From contig NZ_BBPP01000001.1 in assembly GCF_000787835.1 (NCBI RefSeq), forward strand, positions 1 to 40,820: a stretch of 40,820 bases of DNA, in the 5' to 3' direction. Under the pieces are notes generated by a model. The model was not told the origin of the DNA. It did no database searches and was given only the letters and a program-made list of their open reading frames with translations. Below, piece after piece: positions 23,019-31,167 of this stretch. The DNA comes from Streptacidiphilus melanogenes. GTDB lineage: Bacteria > Actinomycetota > Actinomycetes > Streptomycetales > Streptomycetaceae. The translations under genes were made by a program, and so were the position numbers. Positions within the stretch are counted from its first letter, which is position 1. Each line of letters begins with the position of its first letter.

Positions 23019-23747
23019 ATGTCCCGGGTGGAGACCGACGGGGACCTGAGCGGGACCTCGGGCGTGCGGGTGGTGGTCGTCGACGACCACCCGCTGTTCC
23101 GGGAAGGGCTGCGCGCCGCCTTGGAGAGCACGGACGACGTGCGGGTGGTCGCCGAGGCCGAGACGGTGGCGGCCGCACTGGAGGCGGTGGCGGCGCAGCA
23201 GCCCGACGTGGTCGTGATGGACCTGTCGCTGCCGGACGCCTCGGGGATCGAGGCCACCAAACGCCTGGGCCAACTGCACCCCTCTGTCCCGGTGCTGATG
23301 CTGACCACCTCGGACGACGACGGCAGCCTGCTCGGCTCGCTCCAGGCAGGGGCGCGCGGCTACCTGGTCAAGGGCGCGGGCCGCGACGAGGTGCTGCACG
23401 CGGTCCGGACGGTGGCACACGGCGGCGCGGTGTTCAGCGCGGACGTCGCCACGCGGATCTCAGCCCTGCTCACCGGCGGCGTCCGCCGCGAGGCGGAACA
23501 GCTCTTCCCGGCGCTGACCTCGCGCGAGGTGGAGGTGCTGGACCTGGTGGCCCGGGGCCTGGACAACCGCCGCATCGCCCGCGAGCTCTTCCTCGCGGAG
23601 AAGACGGTGCGCAATCACATCTCGCACATCTTCGACAAGTTGCACGTCGCCACCCGCACCGAGGCCGCCGCGCGCGCCCGCGACGCCGGGCTCGGCGAGC
23701 CGCCGCGTCCGGCGGGAGCCTCGGGCGCGCCCGGTACCGCGGGGTGA
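23019..23747 (+). CDS. NarL/FixJ-family response regulator
   Basis: This 242-residue regulator has receiver acidic residues in VVVVDDHPLFREGL, phospho-acceptor Asp68 in VVVMDLSLPD, TTSD switch residues and the Lys in GYLVKGAG. The LuxR-type HTH is LTSREVEVLDLVARGLDNRRIARELFLAEKTVRNHISHIFDKL. The ATG at 23019 has no ribosome-binding site. Instead TTTAGT (23010-23015 region) lies a few bases upstream as a possible -10, so the transcript may be leaderless. The sensor kinase follows 103 bp downstream on the same strand. The C-terminal 20 residues are a low-complexity Gly/Ala/Pro tail. Confidence 0.92.
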   Translation: MSRVETDGDLSGTSGVRVVVVDDHPLFREGLRAALESTDDVRVVAEAETVAAALEAVAAQQPDVVVMDLSLPDASGIEATKRLGQLHPSVPVLMLTTSDDDGSLLGSLQAGARGYLVKGAGRDEVLHAVRTVAHGGAVFSADVATRISALLTGGVRREAEQLFPALTSREVEVLDLVARGLDNRRIARELFLAEKTVRNHISHIFDKLHVATRTEAAARARDAGLGEPPRPAGASGAPGTAG

Positions 23748-23850
23748 CGGATGCAGGACTGCTGCCCCATGCGCCCGGGACGGACGGCGCGCCACGATGG
23801 ACGCTCGCCACGGTGGACGGGGGAGGTCGCAAGAGGGGCCAGGGAGTGTG

Positions 23851-26049
23851 ATGGCGGAGCTGAGCACGACGCCGCGCACCGCGTGGAGCGGCAGCCGACG
23901 GATGGGGGCCGCCTACGCGGCCTGCGGCGTCGCGCTCGGCGCGTGCTTCGTCTGGCTGGCCCTGGCCTACACGGGCCTGGGCGGCTCGCGGTTGGCCTCG
24001 GTGGACTTCGGCATCTTCGGTTCGCACATCCTCTTCATGCTGGCCTGCGCCCTCGCGGGCACGTTCAGCCTCGCCCACCCCTCGGGCGGAGCGGTCGGCC
24101 GACTGCTCCTGCTGACCAGTACGGGAGAGCTGGTCGGCCAGGCCATCGGCATCACGGCGGCGGCGCTGGGGTGCGGCGTCGCGGTGCGCACCGGCGTCGT
24201 GCTGGTGGGCTACGCCGGTGACTGCCTCTCCATCTTCCTCCTCTACAGCCTTCCGTTCTGGCTCCCCGACGGAAGGCTGCCCGGACGACGCTGGGGCCGG
24301 GCGCTCGTCGCCGGGCTCGCCGCGTGGACGGTCTGCGAGGTCTACCTCGACACCGGGACGCAGGACGACTGGTACGGGATGGCCAACCCGCTGGCCACCG
24401 GGGAACCCTGGGTCACCGTCAAGAGCGCGCTGTCGTCCGTCGTCGGCGCGGTGCTGGTCTACATGCCGGTCAGCCTCTCCGCCCTGGGCTTCCTGGTGAT
24501 CGCCGTCCGGGCGTGGCGCTGGCGGGGGCGGCGGCGTCGCGGGTCGAGGCGCCGACCGGGCCGACCGTCGCTGCTGCCCGGCGCCCTGCTGCTGGTGGTG
24601 GTCCCGTTCCTGCTGCTGACCGTGGGGAGTTACGTGGACTACTTCTTCCCCCTGCCGAGCGCCGCGACCCTGGTGCTGTTCTACAGCCCGCTGGTGCTGC
24701 TGCCGTTGGGCCTGGTCTTCTTCTTCACCCGGGACCGCTCCGCGCACCTCGACCGGGCCACCCGCCGGGTGCTGGCCGTGCTCGTCACCCTCGCGGTCCT
24801 GGTGGTGGGGTACTTCGCGCTCGCGATCGGACTGTCCGACGTGCTGCCGGGCACCCGCACTCCCGGCGCCCTGGTGCTGGCCGTGGGATCGCTGGCGATC
24901 GGCCTGCTGCTGCGGGCCACCGGCGGCTGGGCGGTGCGCGTCGTCGACCGCTCGTACTACGGCGACCGGGCGCGGCCCTACCACGTGGTGCGGGAGCTGG
25001 CGGGACGGCTCAGCCGGACGGTCACGCCGGGGGAGGCGCCCCGGCTGCTGTGCGAGAGCGTCGTCACCACGCTGCGGTTCCCCGCCGCGCGGGTCCTGGT
25101 GCACACCAGCGGAGGGAGTCGGGAGACGGCGGCGCTGGGCGAGACGACGCCTGACCGCTCCTGGCACCGCTTCGAGCTCGTCTTCGAAGGCGAGGACGTG
25201 GGCGCGCTGGACGTCGCGGCGCGCACGGGCGAGCCGGAGCTGGACCAGCAGGACCACGACGTGCTGCGGCTGCTCGCCGACCAGGCCGCGCCCGCGATCG
25301 CCTCGCTGGGCCTGTACCAGGAGCTCCAGGCGAGCCGGGAGCGGATCGTGCTCGCCCGCGAGGAGGCGCGGCGGCGGCTCCGGCACGACCTGCACGACGG
25401 CCTCGCACCGGCGCTGTCCGGCCTGCGGCTCCAGGTCGACACGGCCCGCGCGGGCCTCGCCGGGGACGACCCGGCCGGCGGGCGGCTCGGCGGCGTCTCC
25501 GAGGGGATCGCGGACGCGATCACCGAGCTGCGCCGGATCACCGCCGGACTGACCCCGGCGGTGCTGGACCGGGACGGACTGGGGCCGAGTCTGCACGGGC
25601 TCGCGACCGGCCTCGGGGGCCGGAACCTGCTGATCGACGTCGAGCTGCGCCCGGACCCGCTGCCCGCGCTCCCGGCCGCCGTCGAGGTGGCGCTGTACCG
25701 CATCGCCTCCGAGGCCCTGCACAACGTGGTCCGGCACTCGGGTGCCCGCCGGGCGCGGCTCTGCCTGGGCGTCGCCGACGGCGTGGTGCTGCTGGAGGTC
25801 AGCGACGACGGCCGCGGCATGGATGCTCCGCCGCGCCAGGCCGGGGTCGGCGGCGTCCAGGCGGGCGGTGTTCCGGCCGGGGGTGCTCAGGCGGGCGGGG
25901 TCCACGCCCGCGGGGTCGGGCTGCGGTCGATGTGCGAGCGGGCGCAGGAGCTGGGCGGCACGCTGCGGGTGCAGGGCGGTTCGGACGGCGTCGAGGGGTG
26001 GGCGGGTGTGGCCGTCCGCGCCGAGATCCCGGTCCGCCCGGGTGGGTAG
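23851..26049 (+). CDS. NarL-type sensor histidine kinase with membrane and GAF-like domains
   Basis: This 732-residue kinase has about eight to ten membrane helices in the first 380 residues, then a GAF-like module (residues 400-495, APRLLCESVVTTLRFPAARVLVHTS...). The HisKA_3 helix has the phospho-accepting His about 515 in RRRLRHDLHDGLAPALSGLRLQV. The HATPase domain follows (N-box IASEALHNVVRHSGA, G1 DDGRGMD, G2 GVGLRSMCERAQELGG). Between G1 and G2 the ATP-lid carries a tandem five-residue repeat (GVGGV, QAGGV, PAGGA, QAGGV, HARGV), which is unusual. I chose the ATG at 23851 because AGGGAG lies five bases upstream; an ATG at 23797 lacks one. Partner is the preceding regulator. Confidence 0.9.
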   Translation: MAELSTTPRTAWSGSRRMGAAYAACGVALGACFVWLALAYTGLGGSRLASVDFGIFGSHILFMLACALAGTFSLAHPSGGAVGRLLLLTSTGELVGQAIGITAAALGCGVAVRTGVVLVGYAGDCLSIFLLYSLPFWLPDGRLPGRRWGRALVAGLAAWTVCEVYLDTGTQDDWYGMANPLATGEPWVTVKSALSSVVGAVLVYMPVSLSALGFLVIAVRAWRWRGRRRRGSRRRPGRPSLLPGALLLVVVPFLLLTVGSYVDYFFPLPSAATLVLFYSPLVLLPLGLVFFFTRDRSAHLDRATRRVLAVLVTLAVLVVGYFALAIGLSDVLPGTRTPGALVLAVGSLAIGLLLRATGGWAVRVVDRSYYGDRARPYHVVRELAGRLSRTVTPGEAPRLLCESVVTTLRFPAARVLVHTSGGSRETAALGETTPDRSWHRFELVFEGEDVGALDVAARTGEPELDQQDHDVLRLLADQAAPAIASLGLYQELQASRERIVLAREEARRRLRHDLHDGLAPALSGLRLQVDTARAGLAGDDPAGGRLGGVSEGIADAITELRRITAGLTPAVLDRDGLGPSLHGLATGLGGRNLLIDVELRPDPLPALPAAVEVALYRIASEALHNVVRHSGARRARLCLGVADGVVLLEVSDDGRGMDAPPRQAGVGGVQAGGVPAGGAQAGGVHARGVGLRSMCERAQELGGTLRVQGGSDGVEGWAGVAVRAEIPVRPGG
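25843..25917 (+). repeat. 15-bp tandem repeat in the kinase ATP-lid
   Basis: Five imperfect 15-bp units encode the pentapeptide pattern x-A-G-G-V inside the ATP-binding domain. The repeat keeps the reading frame. Confidence 0.7.
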
Positions 26050-26228
26050 CAGCCGCGGCCAGGCCGCTCTCACTGGTTGTTGAAGGTGTGACGGCTTCAC
26101 GTCCGGGTGCCCGACCGGGACCGGCCCGGGACTCTGGACTCATGTGCCCGGGACCCCCGGCGACGCACATTCGATAGCGGAAGCCGCGCCTGCCTCCCGA
26201 GCAGGGGCACGAACGACAGGAGCACACG

Positions 26229-26456
26229 ATGACCGCGAACCCCACACCCACCCCTCGCGGCGGTCTCGCGACCGAGTGCAAGCACCCGGGTTGGTGCCAG
26301 CCGGAGGCGGAGCAGCCACCGGCGGCCGCGACGCCGACCGCACTGGAGGAGCAGTCCGCGCCGCAGGAGTCGCCTGCCGCGCACGACCCGGACACCTGCC
26401 TGCACCCCGGGCAGTGCCCGCCGATGCCGCACCCGCCGCAGGAGCCGGACGACTGA
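26229..26456 (+). CDS. Small protein with two C-x-H-P-G-x-C motifs, function unknown
   Basis: This 75-residue protein is well supported by an AGGAG ribosome-binding site (CGACAGGAGCACACG before the ATG) and a 19-bp terminator after its stop. It contains two copies of a compact metal-ligand-like motif, CKHPGWC (residues 17-23) and CLHPGQC (57-63), 40 residues apart in an otherwise Pro/Ala/Glu-rich disordered chain. Two Cys and one His per motif could bind zinc or copper, or the Cys pairs could be redox active. No signal peptide. It is convergent with a multicopper oxidase gene, so a copper link is conceivable, but position alone is weak evidence. I do not recognise the family. Confidence 0.65.
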   Translation: MTANPTPTPRGGLATECKHPGWCQPEAEQPPAAATPTALEEQSAPQESPAAHDPDTCLHPGQCPPMPHPPQEPDD

Positions 26457-26476
26457 ACCGGCAGGACGCCTCGTCA

Positions 26477-26522
26477 AGGAGCCTCGCCGGTGGATCCGCA
26501 GGGATCCACCGGCGAGGCTCTT
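26477..26522. terminator. Bidirectional terminator, about 21-bp stem
   Basis: Arms 26479-26497 and 26502-26520 are perfectly complementary around GCAG, extendable by an A-T and a G-T pair. It lies between the small-protein stop (26456) and the multicopper oxidase stop (26550). Confidence 0.9.
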
Positions 26523-26549
26523 CCTGCGCGAGCACCCGGGCGGCCTGCG

Positions 26550-28367
26550 TCACATGCCGCCCATGCCGCCACCGCCCATGCCGCCCATCCCGCCGACGTC
26601 CATGACGGCGCCGGGCATCACCGCGAACTCCCGCATCATCCCGGCGTCCTCGTGCTCCAGGATGTGGCAGTGGTACATGTACCGCCCGGACGCGCCGCGG
26701 AACTGGCCCGCCACCGTGACCATCGTGCCCGGCGGCACCCGCATCACGTCCTTCCAGCCCGTCAGGGACGGGTCGATCGGCAGCGAGTCCAGGTGGGCGA
26801 CCGGGGCGCCGGGCGCGGTGCCGCCTTGAGCCTGGACGAACCTGGCGGTGTCGTAGCCGTCGAAGGACAGCGGCTGGAACCGGGTCAGGTGGATGTGGAT
26901 CGGGTGCAGGATCCCGCTCAGGTTGAGGATCTTCCATACCTCCCACCCGTCCTGCCGGGCCCGCCAGTTGAGCTGGTCGTCGAAGTGGCGCGCGAGGCGC
27001 TGGTAGGTGGTGGTCACCCCGTCCTGGTCGGTGACCTGGATGATGCCGTCCCTGACCCCGCCGGTCGGCGCCTCCGAGGCCGGGACCTCGCCCAGCTCCC
27101 ACAGCCCGAGCGTGCCGTCGGCGTCGGCGGCGAGCGCCAGCATCCGGTGCATGTGGTCGGGCGGGAGCCGGTCGTGGGTGAGGCGGTAGTACGAGGGGGA
27201 GAGCGTCTGCGGCAGCCGGAACGCGTCCGTCGGCGGGACGTCCGCGACGCGGAACTGCATCACGTCCGGTTCCGGCAGCCGGGCGGCGGGCAGGGGATCG
27301 CCGGGCTTCACCCCGGCCGGCAGCGGATCGCCGCGGAAGGGCGCCTGTGCGGAGTTGACCAGCCGCAGCGACCGGCCCCCGAAAGCGCCGAAGTCCACGA
27401 GCACGTCCGCCCGTTCGGCCGGGGCCAGGGTCAGCCCGGCGGCGGGCACCGGCAGCGGCGCGCCGAGCAGCCCGCTGTCGGTGCCGATCAGCCAGGCGGA
27501 GCCGGTGACCACCGTCCCGCCCTCGTCCAGCAGGTGCAACCGGTAGGTGCGCGAGTTGGACGCGTTCAGCACCCGGAACCGGTACCACCCCGGCCGCACC
27601 TCCAGATGCGGCCAGATCGTGCCGTTGACCAGCGTGTAGGGGCCGACGAACGGCAGCGTCCCGGTGGTCTTGTGCAGCAGCCGCCCGGTGAACCGCCCCG
27701 AAGCGTCGGTCTCCAGGTTGCGGTCGCAGACGATCAGCGGGACCTCGCGGTCGCCGCCCGGCAGCCCGAGGGCCTCCTCCTCGTCGTCGCGCAGCAGGTA
27801 CATCCCGACCAGCCCGGCGAAGACGTTCAGCCGGGTGACGTTCATCGCGTGGTCGTGGTACCAGAGCGTCATCGCGGGCTGGTCGTTCGGGTACTCGGAC
27901 AGCTGCGCGTCGCCGTGCAGGACGGCGTTCTCCATCCACCCGTCGTTGTTGCCCCCGGTCACCGCGCCGTGCAGGTGCGTCACCTGCCAGGCGGGCAATG
28001 CGGCCACGCCCTTGACGGGCTGGGCGAGCCCGATGCCGGGAGCGTTCATGGCGAGGGAGGGGTTGCCGGGCGCGTCCGCGAGGAAGGCGGACACGGCAGG
28101 GTAGGGCGTGGTTGTGCCGTTCTCCCAGGTCACCCGGACACGCTGGCTGCGGTGCAGGTCCAGGACCGGGCCGGGGAAGTGCCCGCCGTAGGTCCACAGC
28201 GGGGTCGGCGGCAGCTGCGAGTGCAGCTGCAGGCTCACGCCTTCGGTGCGGAGGGTGAACCGCGCGTGTGGCTCGGCGCGGTCCGCGCGCAGCCGCGGTG
28301 GGATCCGCAGCGGGTCGGCGAACTTGGTGAGAACGGTGGTGCTGGTGGGTGTCTCGACGGTGGTCAT
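26550..28367 (-). CDS. Multicopper oxidase (CotA/phenoxazinone-synthase/bilirubin-oxidase-like)
   Basis: This 605-residue three-cupredoxin-domain oxidase couples one-electron oxidation of phenols or amines to four-electron reduction of O2. Copper ligands are visible in order: HLHGA and WYHDHAMNVTRLNVFAGLVG for the trinuclear centre, then HPIHIHL, and YHCHILEHEDAGMM with the type 1 Cys, His and Met. There is no Sec or Tat signal peptide, so it should act in the cytoplasm, as phenoxazinone synthase does. The last 15 residues form a Gly/Met tail (GGMGGM-GGGGMGGM). The ATG at 28367 has GGAGG upstream and overlaps the exporter stop by ATGA. It is the final gene of a five-gene coupled operon and may perform the last oxidation of its product. 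Confidence 0.93.
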   Translation of the reverse strand: MTTVETPTSTTVLTKFADPLRIPPRLRADRAEPHARFTLRTEGVSLQLHSQLPPTPLWTYGGHFPGPVLDLHRSQRVRVTWENGTTTPYPAVSAFLADAPGNPSLAMNAPGIGLAQPVKGVAALPAWQVTHLHGAVTGGNNDGWMENAVLHGDAQLSEYPNDQPAMTLWYHDHAMNVTRLNVFAGLVGMYLLRDDEEEALGLPGGDREVPLIVCDRNLETDASGRFTGRLLHKTTGTLPFVGPYTLVNGTIWPHLEVRPGWYRFRVLNASNSRTYRLHLLDEGGTVVTGSAWLIGTDSGLLGAPLPVPAAGLTLAPAERADVLVDFGAFGGRSLRLVNSAQAPFRGDPLPAGVKPGDPLPAARLPEPDVMQFRVADVPPTDAFRLPQTLSPSYYRLTHDRLPPDHMHRMLALAADADGTLGLWELGEVPASEAPTGGVRDGIIQVTDQDGVTTTYQRLARHFDDQLNWRARQDGWEVWKILNLSGILHPIHIHLTRFQPLSFDGYDTARFVQAQGGTAPGAPVAHLDSLPIDPSLTGWKDVMRVPPGTMVTVAGQFRGASGRYMYHCHILEHEDAGMMREFAVMPGAVMDVGGMGGMGGGGMGGM

Positions 28368-29737
28368 GACGCCTCCTCGGAACCGGCGACGGTGGTCGTC
28401 CGCGGCCGCAGCACAGTGGCGGCCTGGGGGAGCAGGGGCAGCGCGGCGAACGCCGCGCCGAGCAGGCACACGCCGGACCATCCGGCGCGGGCCCAGACGG
28501 CGGCGGACAGCGCGGAGCCCGTCGCGCCGCCGGCGAAGTAGCAGGTCATGTAGACGGTGGTCACCCGGCTGTGCGCGCCTGCGGGCAGCAGGGCGTAGAT
28601 CTGCTGCTGGTTGGCGGTCTGCACCCCGCGCAGCCCCAGATCCAGCAGGACGGCTCCGACACCCAGCAGCACCAGGTTCCCGCGGCCGAGCGCGAGCGGC
28701 AGGAACGCCACGACCATCAGGGCGTTGAAACCGAAGCGCGCGGGGCGCACATGTCCGTGGTCGCACCACCGCCCGGCGGGCTGCGCGAGCAGCACGCCGG
28801 CGATGCCGGTCAGCCCGAACAGCCCGATGGCGGCCTCGCCGAGCCGGAACGGCGGCCCCGCGAGCAGGAACGCCGTGGGCGTCCAGAACGCGGAGAACGA
28901 CGCGAACACGGCGAAGCCGCTCATGCAGCAGACGGCCAGTCGCACCATCCGCGGGCGCGGCGCGTGCTGTTGCGCAGCCGGCCGGCTCGCTCCCGCAGGT
29001 GGTCGCACCCTCCAGGGGCGCGGGGAACTGGGCGACAAACCGCCAGCCTTCGGTTGGGGGTGACCCCGTCCCTGCGACGCGGAACGCCGAACGAGCAGGG
29101 CCATCCTCCCCAGGGGGTTCTCGCGTCCCGCAGCGGAGCCCCAAGTCGGCAGAGCCCCGCGCCCCCGAGGAGGTGCAACCGGCTCGCGATGCAAGAGCGC
29201 TCGCACCAGCGTGGCGGCAGCCGCCAACAGGACTGCCGCCGCTGCGTACACCGCGCGCCAGCCCCAGAGCGCGGCGAGCTGGCCGGAGACCACGCGGGCG
29301 AGCAGGATGCCGGCCGTCAGGCCGCCCATCACCGTGCCCACGGCGCGCCCGCGCCGTTCGGGGCCCGCCGCCGAGGCCGTGCGGGCGACGAGGACCTGGG
29401 CCGCGCTGCCGGTGAGGCCCAGCAGGACGACCGCGACGGCCAGAACCGGCAGGGCCGACGCCGTCGCAGCCAGGGCCGCCACAGGGACGGCCAGCCAGAG
29501 CAGCGCCGTGGCCAGACGTTCGCGTGGAACTCGGTCGCCCAACGGGACGATGAGCAACAGGCCTGCCGCGTAGCCGAGCTGACCCGCAGACACCACGATC
29601 GCCGCGCTCGTGCGGTGAGCCCGAAAGCTCGCGGCGAGCGCCGGCAGCAGCGGCTGGGCGTAGTAGATCCCGGCCACGGCGACGCCGCAGGCGAACGCCG
29701 TCACCACCAGCTCCCCGCGCCGCAGGGGCGTGTTCAC
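28364..29737 (-). CDS. MFS transporter (12-TM, DHA1-like) with an in-frame inserted linker
   Basis: This 457-residue exporter has an N-terminal half of six helices (ELVVTAFACGVAVAGIYYAQPLLPAL..., loop motif PLGDRVPRERL) and a C-terminal half of six (MVRLAVCCMSGFAVFASFSAFW... onward). The GTG start at 29737 overlaps the amidohydrolase stop as GTGA, and its own stop overlaps the multicopper oxidase start. The central cytoplasmic loop contains an extra 54-residue Arg/Pro/Gly-rich segment (about residues 190-243). It is encoded by a 162-bp DNA element with inverted-repeat ends. Since both halves remain in frame and the loop between TM6 and TM7 tolerates insertions, the protein may still work. It probably exports the operon product. 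Confidence 0.85.
   Translation of the reverse strand: MNTPLRRGELVVTAFACGVAVAGIYYAQPLLPALAASFRAHRTSAAIVVSAGQLGYAAGLLLIVPLGDRVPRERLATALLWLAVPVAALAATASALPVLAVAVVLLGLTGSAAQVLVARTASAAGPERRGRAVGTVMGGLTAGILLARVVSGQLAALWGWRAVYAAAAVLLAAAATLVRALLHREPVAPPRGRGALPTWGSAAGRENPLGRMALLVRRSASQGRGHPQPKAGGLSPSSPRPWRVRPPAGASRPAAQQHAPRPRMVRLAVCCMSGFAVFASFSAFWTPTAFLLAGPPFRLGEAAIGLFGLTGIAGVLLAQPAGRWCDHGHVRPARFGFNALMVVAFLPLALGRGNLVLLGVGAVLLDLGLRGVQTANQQQIYALLPAGAHSRVTTVYMTCYFAGGATGSALSAAVWARAGWSGVCLLGAAFAALPLLPQAATVLRPRTTTVAGSEEAS
29009..29170. mobile_element. MITE-like 162-bp element with imperfect terminal inverted repeats inside the MFS gene
   Basis: The left end CCTCCAGGGGCGCGGGGAAC (then TG) and the reverse complement of the right end CCTCGGGGGCGCGGGGCTCT (then G) match apart from one gap and a few changes. 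The GGGGCGCGGGGAACTG core resembles an interspersed repeat often seen between Streptomyces genes. An inner hairpin CCAGCC-TTC-GGTTGG lies next to the left end. Flanks GGTCGCACC and GGTGCAACC are similar and might be a decayed target duplication. The length is divisible by three and has no stop in the gene's frame. Confidence 0.6.
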
Positions 29738-31167
29738 CGGGGTTCCACGTCCGGAGGGCGGCGTGCGGCCAGCCACCGGCCGTCCGCTGCACCGAACGCG
29801 GCGTCCGCGTCGGCGCTGTCGTCCGGCAGCCGGTAGACGGTCTCGCCGCGTCGGACGGTGTGCCGCACGCGGCCGGTCATCGTCCAGCCCTCGTACGCGG
29901 ACCAGCCGCATTTGGAGCGGATCGCGCCCGGGTCGAGCATCCACCGCTCGTCCGCGTCGAACAGCACGAAGTCCGCGTCGAGTCCGACCCGCAGGCGGCC
30001 CTTGCGCTCGTCGAGCCCGAACAGTTCGGCCGGGCGTTCGGCGAGCATGCGTACCAGGCTGGAGAGTTGGGCGTCCGGCGCATCGTGCGGCGCGCGCCGG
30101 CGCAGGCCGGTGTGCACGGCCGGGAGCATCTCCTGCACGCCCGGCAGGCCGGGCGGGGCCTCCGCAGGGACGCGGAGCTTCTCGGCCCGCGTGTGCGGGG
30201 CGTGGTCGCTGCCGAGCGTCGCGGCGTGACCGCCCAGGACGGCCTGCCAGAGTCGGTCCTGGTCCGCTGCCTGCCGCAGCGCGGGGCTGAGCCGCGCCCG
30301 CGCGCCGACCCGGCACGTTTCCGTTGCCGTGAAGGACAGATGATGCGGCGTCACCTCGAAGGTCACCGGAAGGCCCGCGTGGGCGGCGGCCGTCAGCAGG
30401 TCGGCCTCCTCGGCGGTGGAGGCGTGCAGCACGTGCACGGAGGTGCCGTGGCGGCGAACCAGCTCCACCACCCGTGCCACCGCGACGATCGCGCCGCTGC
30501 GCGGACGGTGCCGCTCGTACTCGGCGTAGCCGGACGGCTCACCGCGCCACTCGTCCAGCAGTCCGAACACGCCCTCGTCCTCGGCGTGCAGCAGCAGGCG
30601 CAGCCCGGACTCGGCGGCGGTGCGGAAGATCTTCTCCAGCTGCACCGGGTCCCGCACGACGTGGGGGGCCGTGTGGTGTCCGGCGAGGAAGACCTTGACG
30701 CTGGTCGCCTCGCGCGGGCCCACCTCGCGCAGCGGGGAGGGGTCCTCGCCCGCGACGCCGAGGTGGAGGCGGTAGTCCACCAGCGAGGTGCCGTCGATCA
30801 GTTCGGCCTTGCGATGGGCCTCCTCGCCGGTGCGCAGAGGCGGGACCGTGTTGGGCATGTCGATCACCGTGGTGATCCCGCCCGCGACGGCGGCCCGGCT
30901 TGCGTGCGCCCAGTCCTCCTTGTGCGTCAACCCCGGGGTGCGGAAGTGCACATGGGAGTCGATCAGGCCGGGGAGCAGATGGCGGCCGCCGCCGTCGAGG
31001 GTCCGCCGCGCGGGCGGACGCTCGTCCGGCCCCAGCAGTGCGGCGATCCGGCCGCCCGACACGGCCAGCCCGCCCGTCACCACCCCCTCCCCGCTCACCA
31101 GTCGCACGCCGGTGACGACCAGGTCGTAGGGCTTCTCGCCCGTCGGTTCGTTCGTCGTCTCACTCAT
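29734..31167 (-). CDS. Dihydroorotase/hydantoinase-like cyclic amidohydrolase
   Basis: This 477-residue cyclic amidohydrolase has a complete binuclear metal site. The HxH is in GLIDSHVHFRTPG, the carboxylated Lys in ATSVKVFLAGHH, His in LLLHAEDEG and VLHAST, and the catalytic Asp in LGSDHAPHTRAEK. C-terminal strands (KGRLRVGLDADFVLFDADERW) are also present. The family hydrolyses or forms cyclic amides and ureides (dihydroorotate, allantoin, hydantoins). It is not next to other pyrimidine genes. It overlaps the PrpF-like gene by 8 bp and the MFS gene by 4 bp, so a dedicated role in the five-gene pathway (ring closure or opening of a ureido/amide intermediate) is more likely than housekeeping pyrB-C duty. 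The start ATG 31167 is the first in frame. Confidence 0.88.
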   Translation of the reverse strand: MSETTNEPTGEKPYDLVVTGVRLVSGEGVVTGGLAVSGGRIAALLGPDERPPARRTLDGGGRHLLPGLIDSHVHFRTPGLTHKEDWAHASRAAVAGGITTVIDMPNTVPPLRTGEEAHRKAELIDGTSLVDYRLHLGVAGEDPSPLREVGPREATSVKVFLAGHHTAPHVVRDPVQLEKIFRTAAESGLRLLLHAEDEGVFGLLDEWRGEPSGYAEYERHRPRSGAIVAVARVVELVRRHGTSVHVLHASTAEEADLLTAAAHAGLPVTFEVTPHHLSFTATETCRVGARARLSPALRQAADQDRLWQAVLGGHAATLGSDHAPHTRAEKLRVPAEAPPGLPGVQEMLPAVHTGLRRRAPHDAPDAQLSSLVRMLAERPAELFGLDERKGRLRVGLDADFVLFDADERWMLDPGAIRSKCGWSAYEGWTMTGRVRHTVRRGETVYRLPDDSADADAAFGAADGRWLAARRPPDVEPR

